Assembly (NCBI RefSeq): GCF_019279795.1
Contig: NC_056730.1
Location: 615,582,771 to 615,646,770, forward strand
Length of the DNA: 64,000 nucleotides
From: Protopterus annectens
Taxonomy: Eukaryota; Chordata; Ceratodontiformes; Protopteridae
Reading direction: 5' to 3'
Shown here: positions 12,589-26,032 of the stretch, piece after piece
Layout of the letters: each line of letters begins with the position of its first letter
How positions within the stretch are numbered: position 1 is the first letter of the stretch
Position numbers and translations under genes: made by a program
Notes under the pieces: model-generated
Database searches by the model: none
Told to the model about the DNA's origin: nothing
The model's input: the letters and a program-made list of their open reading frames with translations, nothing else

Positions 12589-13116
12589 GCTGATGATGAG
12601 GTAAAACATATTGTGGGCTTGAGACCCAATTTTGTACATAAGATGGGTATGAATATTAAAAAATACCTGCAACAAGGCACTGCTGACACATTAAACATTA
12701 ATAGAAATGGAGTAACCAGGAGATGTGGGTCGTGTAATCAGTGCTCTGCCATTTTTGAAAGTGAAGGATGCAGGCTGGATGACATAAATAAGACATATAT
12801 AAAATTTAAGAAGGAAATTGTAATGGAAAACATCATTTATTTAGCCAAATGTGATTCCTGTTCCGTGTTTTACATAGGTAAAATGGAGAGACAGTTCCGT
12901 AAGCGTATATATGAACATACATATAAAATAAAGACCAAAGACACTAAGAACGCACTTTACAGGCATATAAAAAAACAAAATGAATCACACAGTTTTAAGT
13001 TTGTAATTATTGATCAAGTGCATTTCACCACCTGGGGTGGAAATTTCAAAGCAATTTTAAGTAAACGGAGACAGTCTGGCAAATACGGACTGATGCATCC
13101 AGGGAACCTGGGTTAA
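12589..13116 (+). pseudogene. GIY-YIG endonuclease part of PLE copy B
   Basis: Same domain order as copy A: RCGSCNQC, then IIYLAKCDSCSVFYIGKMER and KRIYEHTYKIK. Compared with the duplicate at 15258-15830, it lacks three bases around 12815-12830 (frame kept) and one G near 13068 (frame lost, giving an early stop at 13114-13116). It lies one frame back from the RT, as in copies A and C. Confidence 0.82.
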
Positions 13117-13428
13117 ATGACTATATATCTATTAAACCTTTTCTGGAATTGCAATAATTATGTATACATTTTAACACACTATATAGATGTTATTCATTAT
13201 TAGTATTAGTGCATATGGATATGTGTATTCAGTTTTAATTAGTAGGTACTGGATATGGATTTACATTTTAGTAGTTTTTTAGCATAATAGGCTTTTAGTA
13301 GCATAATTTAGAATTTTATATGAATTATATATGTATTTTAAAATGAATTTTATTGTATTGTTTTATTATAATATATTATTCATCTCTATGCAATTGAACC
13401 AATAGAGGTTTATTGATTTTGATGGATG

Positions 13429-14600
<1,172 letters not shown>

Positions 14601-14665
14601 ATTTTTTTTTTGGGGGAAAACAAAAAAAATTGTTGGGGGGGAAAAGGTTGGGAAAAAAAAAAAAA
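14601..14665. other. Homopolymer-rich junction, probable assembly junk
   Basis: A 65-base stretch made almost only of runs of T, G and A (ten T, seven G, fourteen A) separates the two copies of a 2.6 kb direct repeat. It has no counterpart in either copy. Such a sequence is typical of low-quality read ends or a bad join. Confidence 0.7.
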
Positions 14666-14976
14666 ACTATAAATATATAGTATATTATAGTAGATTCTTG
14701 GACGATATGTTTATTTTATGGAATGGACTCGAAGTGATTATTAAAGAGTTTATTGAATATATAAATAAGACTAGCGAGTTTTTAAAGTTTACATATAATA
14801 TTAGCATGGAAGGGATATCTTATTTGAGCGTATTTATAAGGCATACTAAGAACGGATTGCAATCTGAGATTTATCGGAAAGATACTTTTTCTAATGGATA
14901 TTTAGAATATTCCAGTAATCATCCAAAGCACATACTAAAGAATATATTTAAAGGGCAATGCATTAGGGTGGCATGA

Positions 14977-15255
14977 ATGTACTCAAATTTCAAGGTGATG
15001 GAAAAGGAGTTGGTATTCATTGCCTCTATGTTTGCCAATAGGGGTTATCCCAGATGGTTATTAGATGATGTATCTAAGTATGTCCGGAATGAGTGGGGTA
15101 AAAAGTATCCCCCTATTTTAGGAAAGGAAAATATTAATATTAAGGTGAAAAAGAACAATAGTGATATGAATTCCTTTCATAGAGTATGTGTCCTGATGTA
15201 TACACCATACATTAATGAAATTAAAATATTATCACAAGACAATGGAATTCATTAA
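14977..15255 (+). pseudogene. RT C-terminal part of PLE copy C
   Basis: Continues the RT after the TGA at 14974-14976 (Arg codon in copy A) in the same frame: NFKVMEKELVFIASMFANRG, WLLDDVSKYVRNEWGKKY, PYINEIKILSQDNGIH, then TAA. It lies downstream of the catalytic motifs and resembles the thumb/linker region. Confidence 0.75.
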
Positions 15256-15257
15256 TA

Positions 15258-15830
15258 GCTGATGATGAGGTAAAACATATTGTGGGCTTGAGACCCAATT
15301 TTGTACATAAGATGGGTATGAATATTAAAAAATACCTGCAACAAGGCACTGGTGACACATTAAACATTAATAGAAATGGAGTAACCAGGAGATGTGGGTC
15401 GTGTAATCAGTGCTCTGCCATTTTTGAAAGTGAAGGATGCAGGCTGGATGACATAAATAAGACATATATAAAATTTAAGAAGGGAAATTGTAATACGGAA
15501 AACATCATTTATTTAGCCAAATGTGATTCCTGTTCCGTGTTTTACATAGGTAAAATGGAGAGACAGTTCTGTAAGCGTATATATGAACATACATATAAAA
15601 TAAAGACCAAAGACACTAAGAACGCACTTTACAGGCATATAAAAAAACAAAATGAATCACACAGTTTTAAGTTTGTAATTATTGATCAAGTGCATTTCAC
15701 CACCTGGGGTGGAAATTTCAAAGCAATTTTAAGTAAACGGGAGACAGTCTGGCAAATACGGACTGATGCATCCAGGGAACCTGGGTTAAATGACTATATA
15801 TCTATTAAACCTTTTCTGGAATTGCAATAA
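15258..15830 (+). pseudogene. GIY-YIG endonuclease part of PLE copy C
   Basis: The best-preserved endonuclease reading frame on the plus strand. It shows the cysteine cluster RCGSCNQC, IIYLAKCDSCSVFYIGKMER, KRIYEHTYKIK, NALYRHIKKQN and an uninterrupted C-terminus ending YISIKPFLELQ. The conserved Arg-rich block reads CKRIYEH where copy A has RKRIYEH. It lies one frame back from the RT. Confidence 0.85.
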
Positions 15831-16108
15831 TTATGTATACATTTTTAACACACTACATATAGATGTTATTCATTATTAGTATTAGTGTATGGATATGTGT
15901 ATTCAGTTTTAATTAGTAGGTACTGGATATGGATTTACATTTTAGTAGTTTTTTTAGCATAATAGGCTTTTTAGTAGCATAATGATTTTAGAATTTTATA
16001 TGAATTATATATGTATTTTTAAAATGAATTTTATTGTATTGTTTTATTATAATATATTATTCATCTCTATGCAATTGAACCAATAGAGGTTTATTGATTT
16101 TGATGGAT

Positions 16109-16400
16109 GTTTATTGTTTCTTGTGAATCGCAACATATGAAAGTGGGCACTGGCACTTTAAATATATGTAGCGCATTTTTGGCGCCAATAAGTTTTTAAA
16201 AGAAGTGGATTGATACTATGTAATTGTTCTGAAGAAGTTTGCTTTGCTGCAGATGAAAGCACTCAACTTTATGTTTATTTTGTGGTTTTGAGACGTTCAC
16301 TAACAAAGTAGTTTGTAAGTTGTTGTTTAGTCCGAGCCATATATCTCTCGCTGCTTTATGCAAACATAACTGACGGTAGTTGGCCGTCTGTTCATTGTTA

Positions 16401-16405
<5 letters not shown>
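16109..16405 (+). repeat. pLTR at the end of PLE copy C
   Basis: Full-length partner of 13429-13711 without its small deletions; contains the ribozyme-like motif at 16226-16267 and ends at (TA)n. Confidence 0.85.
16226..16267 (+). ncRNA. Hammerhead-ribozyme-like motif (PLE copy C)
   Basis: Identical to the motif at 13539-13580, as expected for a duplicate. It adds no independent support. Confidence 0.5.
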
Positions 16406-16458
<53 letters not shown>

Positions 16459-16463
16459 TATTA

Positions 16464-16507
<44 letters not shown>
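16405..16507. repeat. (TA)n microsatellite
   Basis: Two TA runs separated by a short AT-rich interruption (AAAACTATTATC); duplicate of the tract at 13711-13806 with a different length. Confidence 0.96.
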
Positions 16508-16515
<8 letters not shown>

Positions 16516-17302
16516 TAGATACATATATGTATAACATATGTCCATAACATGTAGTGGAGTCATACCTCAGCACCAATAGTCACAACCTTTTACTGCAAGG
16601 GGGTGTCATGTAAGTATTGCAGGTGTAAATATAGAATGTTGCTACTGTAACAGGGGTTGTCTTAACAGAAATATTGAGTGGGAAGTCACATCTGACACTG
16701 ACATATACGCCATCAGTTACTGACAGACATCATAAGATCATCAAAATGCAGTACCACACAAATCACAGTAATGTTCCTGTGGAATACAGCAGGGATATGA
16801 TCAGTAAATGTGGACAGTCTGACACACTCTGGTCAGTCCAGAGGTATACACAAAACCCCTTAGTGCAAATCGTGTGGACCAAGTCTGACAAAGTGGATGT
16901 TTACAGCCATGTAAATGGGGATACCACGAAAATACTGGAATAGATAAGCTCACATCATTTATGCATTCACACACTCCTGTCTTTCCTGACACATAATAAC
17001 TGGAGAAGCAGAAGTCACAAGACCACATACTACCCACTAGTTAGTGACGTACATCTGTACAGCATCCCGCTGCTTTGTCAGAAATACACAACAGTTATGG
17101 TGTACATCTGACAAATATCTGGATATATCATCACACTGGGTAAATACATTGAGCTGCTAGGCATGTCACAAAGCACTGTGCAAACTACAGGCAGACTGCC
17201 ACAACACTGGCCTGCATTTCTTATGGGGGAATACAAATGTACTTGCAAATACACGTGTACTTGCAAAAAACATATGAACCTAAATATACCAGGCTCTACA
17301 GG

Positions 17303-18660
17303 TATGTAACAGCAAAGAGTAACAGACATCTGTGTGAAAGTGCATACCCACAACCAATCTGACCACAGCCGCAGTCACATATGGTAAGCATAATTACTAT
17401 TAAAGTATATTGACTGTGTGAACAACACCATCCTCATATGTGCCACTCACACACTAACCCTACATATACTGGGCCAATACACAGTGTATTCCAATACCTG
17501 ACTGTGGTATGGGACATGTGTCGGTCTGGCCCTACAAACATGTACACTGATAGAGTACCATACACTGGAGCAGCATGCAACATCATATAGAACAGGACCA
17601 AGAACAATGACATCTACCACAGCCTGTACACAGGCCAAGGTACATATTCACAATACACACTCTGTCAACAATCACTATAAGTACACAGACCTCACTACTG
17701 TACACACTACAACAGAATGTCCAGGTTTTGTCCTCAAATATAAGGCCTGCTATACATAACATGTCTAGCAGTCTGCTATCTCACTGGCTTGTTATCAGGT
17801 ATGATGTCAGTAAATAATGATGTACTGAACATATGCACCTCTTACTGCTTGACATATGTATAAAGGTTGACAAACTTGTGGCTGAAGGCACAAACACAGG
17901 GCCAATATTGACATGTTGCTGTGATAAACCCATACATTTACTGGTGTAACAGGGTTTGTTGTGACATATGTCTTCTGAGGGATATGGAGTCAGTAACTCA
18001 CAAGGATGTCACCATGTACTGACTGCAATCCTCAGAGTATGCTACTGCATTTCTAAAGATAGGAAATGTGTGAGTAACACAACACATGTAAGACTCCAAA
18101 CATTGGCCAGTCTGCAGGTAGCCCTACAGGTGAGAGTTTCCGCAGCCACATAACACTGTCATGACAGCTATTAAATCATGTAGAACAGCTATATCCACAC
18201 AAACCCTGTTAAACCAATATTACTTCAAATGTAGAAGAGCAATACTTACATTCTGTCCCCATGACTGGAACAACCCCCTCCTGTTTGTTGGCCTGTCTCC
18301 ACAGTGTATGTTGTAAGAGGTATATCCAACTACCCTCTGTGATGGTGTTTGTCAAACACCCACATGAAGTCCTGCTCATAGTAAAGGAAAAAGGCCAACA
18401 CCCACATAAAGTGCTTAGTTATAGGAGTGTGTTTCCATGCAAATGGCTATAGTAATGATATCACAGCTATTCCACATGCAATTAGCTAGTGGGGGACTGC
18501 AATTCATGCACAGGCCATCAGCTGATCATGAGCATCACTTACAAAACTCAAGCTGCTGCCTAAGCAAAGCAGGTGTACTTTTCCACATCCACCAGAGAGG
18601 GAGTGAGAGAGACAGACAGAGGCAAAGTAAGAAAGGAGGGGAGTAGGAGAGTAAGAACCA
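17303..18660. other. No recognised gene
   Basis: CA/TG-rich sequence without domains, element ends or RNA genes that I can identify. Open frames are short and unsupported. Confidence 0.5.
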
Positions 18661-18666
18661 AGCATG

Positions 18667-18940
18667 TTTGTATATGATCCATGGGTGGAGAGTGATATCT
18701 GGGCATTATGATGGTTGCCTATATTGTGCACTAATCCATACTGTCACATGGCAATTTCACATGGCTGTACACATTTATGTCTGAGGATTGTCGATAACAA
18801 TCTCTACAATATTTGGAAAATGCTGGCCTTGTAATGTTGATAATGGGACATGTAGCTCCTCAATATAATGATGTGGCAAAACCCACATTGCAATGGACCC
18901 TGTCATTACACAATTACCCCAACACCCACACAGGGCAATG

Positions 18941-19017
<77 letters not shown>

Positions 19018-19469
19018 ACCAGTACTGAGTTTCAAACCCGTATCTGCCTGTGCATTGTTATTACATTGTTATGCAGTTATTGCATGCACCATGGAGCTTG
19101 CATGTTGGAGAGCTGTCCAAAGGTATCTTTGAAGGTGAGTGACATCAGCAACAGTGATAAAAGAGGGATAAGGGAAGTGTAGTACACGTGACTGTCCACA
19201 AAAGGAGGTGTCAATGAAGCCACAACCAAACTCTCTCAGGGAATCATACACATTATCACAGTTGGCAGGGTCAGGATTAAAACTCCTACCTAACTAGCTT
19301 GTTACACTACAGTATTACACAGTTATCAATGTGCCACAGAGCTTATCAGGCTGATATTTGGCCAAAGGATTAGTTCATGGTGACTGACATCAGCAGGTGT
19401 GCTACAGTAGGGCAATGGGAGGTGTAGTGAGTGAGTGTGAATGGCTTCAAAATAATTACTCTCCACACA

Positions 19470-19512
<43 letters not shown>

Positions 19513-20600
19513 CACACATTTGCCAGAACTGACATGCATGGGTTCATTGCTTCACAGGTGTGTAGTAGTTGACTGTACCAGAAGGCTGTACAAGGCTAGG
19601 CAAAGGGAATACCTTAGCATCAGGCCACATGACAATGATCTCCAGTGTGGCTCAGGGGTGTAGTCCCTGGATTGGCCCACACAGCTGGGTATTGTATTCA
19701 CCATCCACTCATCTGGGTTACTATTGTGGGTGGCCAGTGCTGTGCAATGCTTGCCATGTATGTGATCTATATTCTCGAACATGGACCGTGTATGGGTTGT
19801 GCACATGTCCCACATGCATGTTCTTTGACATGTGGAAGTGTACTTGCAGTCTCTGGGGCATGTTGTGTGGACAGATTGTTATTATCTGCTGTAGCATTCC
19901 TGACCTCATGTGGTGATATCTGGCTATGAAATTGAAGTCATGCCTGCACCTACATTGACAACATGATACAAGTATTCAGTGGAGTTAGTGGCATCTGTCC
20001 ATACAGGGCACGTGTATAAGGCATGGTATTCCCTTTGTGGGTTAAATTTGCAGACTCTACAGTTGTTGCAGACGTCTAGTGGAGAACATAACAAAGGACC
20101 ACTATAAGCATTTATTTGTAGGGATGGAACAGAATGCCATGTCCTTTTACTTGCTGAATAACACACACTCAGTCAGGAGATGTTACACATCACAGTACAT
20201 TCTGATGTCAGTGGCAGTGTTGTAGTCAACAGGCATGTAGTCCACTCTAATCACACCGTGGTTACTATCTGTGGGCAATATGCAGAGAACTACCAGTATA
20301 GTGGTTGTTGCCTAGCCAAGTGTATTTGTGTATGAGACAAGGGTGCAGAGTGTTCTCTGAGTAATTCAAGGCTTGCCTATATTGTTCACTGATCCATAAT
20401 GTCACATGTAGGGCTATGGATTGTCTACACCAGCCTCTCTGTGTTTACCATATGTTGTCCTTGTAAGGTAGACATTGTGACATATAGTAGATCCTCAATA
20501 TAAGAATTTAGCAAAACCCACCCCACAATGCACCCTGTCATTACATAATCACAGCAACCTCCCCACAGGATACTGACAGACACACACACCCTTGCCAGTA
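18667..20600. repeat. Two diverged direct copies of a block preceding the array
   Basis: The sequence around 18667-18935 (with GCCTATATTGT, CTCAATATAA, GCAAAACCCAC and CCCTGTCATTACA in that order) recurs diverged at 20325-20570. Each copy is followed by units of the tRNA-like array, so a unit of about 1.65 kb was once duplicated. Confidence 0.6.
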
Positions 20601-21386
20601 CTGAGATTGAAACGCCTACCGAGCTATGTATTGCTAGTACAGTGTACTACATTTATCGCCCACACCACGGAGCTTATTGGATGGATGTTGTCCCAAGGTA
20701 ATTCTAAGGTGAGGAACATCACCAGCCCTTGTAAATACTGGCATTGGGTGATGTAGTGGGTGAGAGATCTCAAAAATAATTTTACCCTAATCACACATTT
20801 ACATTTTACAGGGATGAGGTTCAAACCTCTATCTAACAACCTTTACAGACCATTATGTTACACATTTACCACATGCACTACTAACCTAACATGTTTTAGG
20901 TTTCGCAACAGATAGTTGTAAGGTGGATGATATCTGCAGAACTGCTAAAGTCAGGTTGTGAGATGTGTACTGACTGTAACTGGGGACAAAATCTTTGAGT
21001 TACACACACAAACACTTGCCACAGATGAGATTCAAACCCATAGCTGTGGAGTTACTGCTACGACATTGTTCTGCATTTATGGCATGCACCACAGAGCTTA
21101 TAGGGCTTTCTAAAGTAGGGCAATGTGAGGTGTAGTGACTGTGAATGGTCACAAAACCATTACTCTGTAAGCACACACACAGAGTTAAACAGCTGCCATG
21201 TCTGGGATTAGAACTTCTACCTAACTAGTACTTCACACTATAGCATTATGCAGTTATTACACACACCATGGAGCTTACAGGGCTGAATCTTTTCCAAGGA
21301 GGTATTTCAAGGTGACTGACATCAACAGGCTTGCTAAAGTAGAGCAAGGGGAGGTGTAGTGACTATGAACAGCCTCAAAAGCATGA

Positions 21387-21461
<75 letters not shown>

Positions 21462-21877
21462 TTCACAGTTGCCATTTCTGGGATTAGAATTCCTACCTAA
21501 CTAGTACATCACACTATATCATTACACAGTTATTGCATGCACCATGAAACTTACAGGGCTGAATATTGTCGAAGGAGGTATTTTAAGGTGACTGACATCA
21601 GCAGGCTTGCTAAAGTAGGGCAAGGGGAGGTGTAGTGACTGTGAATGGCCTCAAAAGCATTACACACATGCAGTTGCACAGTTACCGTGTCTGGTATTAG
21701 AACTCGTACCTAACTCGTACATCACACTATAGCATTATGCAGTTTTTGCATGTGCCACGGAGCTTACAGGGCTGAATCTTCTCCAAGGAGGTATTTCAAG
21801 TTGACTAACATCAGCAAGCTTGCTAAAGTAGGGCAATAGGAGATGTAGTGACTGTGAATGGCCTCAAAATCATTGAT

Positions 21878-21945
<68 letters not shown>

Positions 21946-22860
21946 GCACAGTTTCACAGTTGCCATGTCTGGGATTAGAGCTATTACCTAACTAGGATGT
22001 TACACTATAGCATTATGCAGTTATCGCACATGCCACAGAGCTTATAGGGCTAGCCCTTGTCCAAAGGGGTATTTCAAGGTGAATACCATCAGCAGGCTTG
22101 CTAAAGTAGGTCAATGGGAGGTGTAGTATCTGTGACTGGCCTCAAAATCATTGATCCCTACACACACACAAACAAATAAACACAGTTTAATGGTGGCCAT
22201 GTTTGGCATTAGAACTCCTACCTAACTAGTACGTTACACTATAGCATTACGCAGTTATCACACATGCCACAGAGCTGATAGGGCTAGCCCCTGTCCAAAG
22301 GAGTATTTCAAGGTGAATGACATCAGCAGGCTTGCTAAAGTAGGGCAATGGGAGATGTAGTGTCTGTGAATGGCCACAAAATCATTGATTCCTACACACA
22401 AACACACAGTTTTACAGTTGCCATGCCTGAGGTTAGAACTCCTACCTAACTAGTAAGTTACACTATAGCATTATGCAGTTATCACAAGCATCATGGAGTT
22501 TACAGGGCTAGCCTTTGTACAAAGGTGTATTTCAAAGTGAATGACATCAGCAGGCTTGCTAAAGTAGGGCAATAGGAGGTGTTGTGTCTGTGAATGGCCT
22601 CAAAATCATTGATCCCTACACACACAAACAGCCTCATAATGTTCATGGTTGGGCTACCTAACTAGTATGTCATGCTATAGCATCATGCAGTTATTGCACA
22701 TGCCACAGAGCTTATAGGGATCATCCTTGTCCAAAGGGGTATTTCAAGGTGACTGACAGCAGGCTAGCTAAACTAGTGCAATGAGGAGTGCAGAGTGTGT
22801 AAATGGGCCATAAGCCATTCCTCTGGAAATACACACACAGCACTCAGTCACACACAACTT
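18940..22860 (-). repeat. Tandem array of tRNA-like SINE-type units with (CA)n
   Basis: About a dozen degenerate units of 210-280 bases in the same orientation, with a break at 19.5-20.57 kb. Each carries a block that on the minus strand resembles a tRNA promoter region (GTGGTGCATGCGATAAC, then GGAGTTCTAATCCC or GGGTTTGAAACTC as box B). A shared body follows (AGCAGGCTTGCTAAAGTAGG on the plus strand) and a CA tract of variable length. Long CA tracts lie at about 18943-19015, 19464-19509, 21389-21457 and 21881-21947. The units probably stem from a tRNA-derived SINE that was amplified in tandem. Confidence 0.75.
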
Positions 22861-25800
22861 TACATTTGACAAGACTGTCTATAAGACTGCTAGATGAATA
22901 ATGACTTGTACTGTCATGTTACACAGTGATCACAACACCACAGACACTATCGTGTTGAGGGCTACCAGAAGCAAATGTCTACAGTGATAGACATTGGCAC
23001 ATCATGTGATATTGGCCAACTAGATGTGTGGTGGGTGGGACAGGCCTTATAATGGGAAGCTATTTGCCACTGTCTGTCCCTCTCTTTCCTACATCTCTGT
23101 TTGTGTATGTTTGACCTATTATAGTGTGTTGTCCTTGGATATATGTGTGTATTCCTATCCAATGTGTGTGCAAAGCATGAATGGTGTGCAATGTGGTGTG
23201 TGTGTGCACAGAAATCTGCGACTGACAGATATGTATAGTCCACTGTTGTTGTCAGACATGGGCTTCATTTCTTAAGTGTGGGAGCATGCCCAGTATTACC
23301 CTTCTGTATTTTGTTGTCAGACATAGGCTTCATTTCTCTAAGTGTGGGAGTATGCCCAGTATGACCTTCTGTATTGAATGTGTGAATCCAATACAGGTAG
23401 GTTGTACTCCAGTGCAGGCATTTGTGTTTTACACCTACAGCTAGCAACCTGTTTCTGCAGGATATCTGTAGATAGGTTGACAATATGGAGTCACAATGGG
23501 CAAGGGATAGTGGGATACTGTAACTAATCTGTCTGTGCTGCTTTTGCTACATGGTGTTGGTGTTATCAGACATATTCAGACATATGTACTGTTTTACAGT
23601 GATGTATTATGTCATCAACTACTGACAGATATAATTATTTGCTTACAGTAATTTCCTGGGGAATACAAGATGAATGAAGCTGTGTCCAGTATTGTGGTCT
23701 GCACCCTACATATTCTTGGACACTCATGCCATTCTGGAGGGGGAGCTGCAGACACTTGCTGATGGGTCTGTGTATATGGTCCAGCACCTTGGTACTGTGG
23801 TGGCTGAAGATCCCCTGCTTGTACATCTATCAATGTGACAAAATGGCCATATCCTGCTGTGGCCATACCTCTCAGCTGTACAGATTCACACAGATTAACC
23901 AGAGGCAGGGCTCATATATCTAGTCAGTTTCCCTTCACATTGTGGTTTACAAGCAGGTTTGTAGCCACCCATTCATGGGTTTGCAGGCAGGGATAGTATG
24001 GGCACCCTTCAGAGTTTCAGACTTCACACACTCCATGGTGTCCATGCTTCTACCCCCCCCCCATCTGTTATTCTATCCTCTTACTAACATTATGCAAGTG
24101 ATATCTGATAAGTATCCCTATAGTTATCCCTTCAGCCTAGCGGTATTTAGGGGTTGGTCCACATTTCATGCAGTAGGACATGGTGGGCATGCTACTGGGA
24201 TGTGTCAACATGGCCTTGCATTTGTGTTCTGTGGACTGTGTTACATTGTTATTTGGGACTCCATGAGATAACATACATTGGCAGTATGGGTGAGGCACAG
24301 GCCTTTGACAGAGGACTGTAGGGCATTTGGTAGTGATGCAGGCCATCTGTAGCAGACCAGTGCATTCTGTCACTCCTACAGTCCCAGGCTGCAAGCCACT
24401 GGATTCCCCTGGGGTGACAGGGTAGGTGTGCAAGGTGTTAATGGAAATAGTTTCTGTCCTTATTAATTAATTGGTGTGGATGCTGACAGGGTGATGCTTA
24501 TAGCTAGGGACTCCTCTTCAGCATGCTGCATTCTGTGGGTATTCCCATGCAGAAGTGGGGGTTATACTGAACTCATTCCCAACAGCAGGGGTATGACCTG
24601 TGATGAACCTGTGGCTGATGGTGGGGTGAGCTGCGTGCATGCGTGCTATGGAAGCTTATTGCAGCTGACTCACAGATATACATGGGGCATTCCCCTTTTG
24701 CTGGCTTGTGCGGGGACATCAGCAGTTTCTCAGTACTTCATAACTGTGCCTTTTGTGGTCTGCCAGTGTTCAGCCAGACTACATCAGTATTCCATACTAC
24801 ACAGACAACTAATGGGCTGCTAACCTGTATGTACAATTCCAAAGGTGTGTCCATTTGACAGTTACATTTTATATACTCTGTCTAGGGTACTTCCGCCTGT
24901 GTACTGTGTGTATGTCTGGGCCAACATTCATGGCATGTCCATCTTTCAAATGGTGACAGATATTACATCTGAACAATTAGTATGGATTACTGCTGGATTG
25001 GGTCTTGGTGGGATGCATTGTGTTTGGCACTGCAGTTGTCAGAACTTGGCCCTGTCATCAACAGTACTGGCCATAGGCCATCGGGACACAACCGTCCATG
25101 CCTACATGCTGACCACTTCCACACAATATACAACACACAACAACCTAAAACACAGAGCCCTGCATATTGTACACATGCAACAATCTATCCTGCTAATTTG
25201 GCCAGCTCAGGTAATCTGTGCTCCACTGTTATTATACCCACACGTACATGTTACTACATTTCTATGTAGGATTGTGGTGGGGGCACACCTGACAACTGTA
25301 AACATTTGCTATGACTATACTAGTATTTCAGGTACTCTGTTGACTTCCATTGCATTCTGTATTCTGACCTATCATGTACACTAGAGGCATATCAGTGGAG
25401 TACAGATCTTAGGTTTTATTGACCTACATTTCAGTTTCAGACTTCTTACCCTTCAGAACTAACATCCACCTGCCTGACCTGTTGTAGTCTGTCTGTGTAG
25501 GTCTGGAGGTGGGCTGTTCTTCATTGCCATCAATCAGAGGCCTTAGCACAGCCTTTCTTTGTGGTCATCTACACCTGTCCTGTTGGCTGAAACTGTTGTT
25601 GGGTATGTGAGCCTCACTGACATGCATGTGTGTGTCCTATGGACACACATTTGGCCCACCACATGTCCTGCAGTGGGATTTGTCACCTTGACTAGTACTG
25701 CCTACTATGTTGACACCATTATTTGTTATGGATTTCATGCTACCCATATAGGTGACTACTGTCTGCTGCCATCCAACTCAGCCACCTGATTCCCTTGCAT

Positions 25801-26032
25801 GCTCACATCTGTACCATAGATAGACGTAGCAGAACATACTACTCCATTCAGCAATTGATAGTGAGAGTGATTTACCTTGTGGCTGTGCCAGTATTGTGGA
25901 TGGTGCTGGAGGGCTGATTATGTCGGATGAACATAGTACACTCCCTAAACATGGTTAAGCAGAGGTAGTGTCATGTTTGGCATCCCTTTTACTGTATGTG
26001 CGAGTCAGAGAGAGGTGTCATTCTCTGGGTTC
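22861..26032. other. No recognised gene
   Basis: Long stretch without a supported gene. It may hold remains of the Harbinger element whose transposase follows at 26.0-27.3 kb, but I found no terminal inverted repeat or second Harbinger ORF. The only clear structure is a 65-base tandem duplication at 23249-23378. Confidence 0.45.
23249..23378. repeat. 65-base tandem duplication
   Basis: Two adjacent units each starting TTGTCAGACAT and ending TTCTGTATT, about 90% alike. Confidence 0.85.

Larger units (their letters stand above)
14666..16405 (+). mobile_element. PLE copy C (duplicate of the 3' half of copy B)
   Basis: Starts inside the RT (YKYIVYYSRFLDDMFILW, the motif C region) and ends at the pLTR boundary next to (TA)n. 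It shares copy B's stop after IRVA (14974-14976), so it derives from the same insertion rather than from a new one. GIY-YIG is complete here. Confidence 0.85.
14666..17302. repeat. Direct duplication, copy 2
   Basis: Second and cleaner copy of 11998-14600. The sequence continues past 17302 into new DNA, whereas copy 1 ends in homopolymer junk at the equivalent base (after CTACAGG). Confidence 0.9.

Noticed and set aside
12589..12600. CTGATGATGAG as a hammerhead core
   Set aside because: It lies in the coding start of the GIY-YIG frame (LIADDEV), is not followed by a helix and GAAA, and is not in the pLTR.
14666..16405. A third independent PLE insertion
   Set aside because: It shares copy B's private stop and the same flank beyond the (TA)n, so it is a duplicate of copy B, probably an assembly artefact.
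24845..25384. 179-codon ORF as a host gene
   Set aside because: No recognisable domain, composition equal to its surroundings, and overlapping open frames on the same strand.
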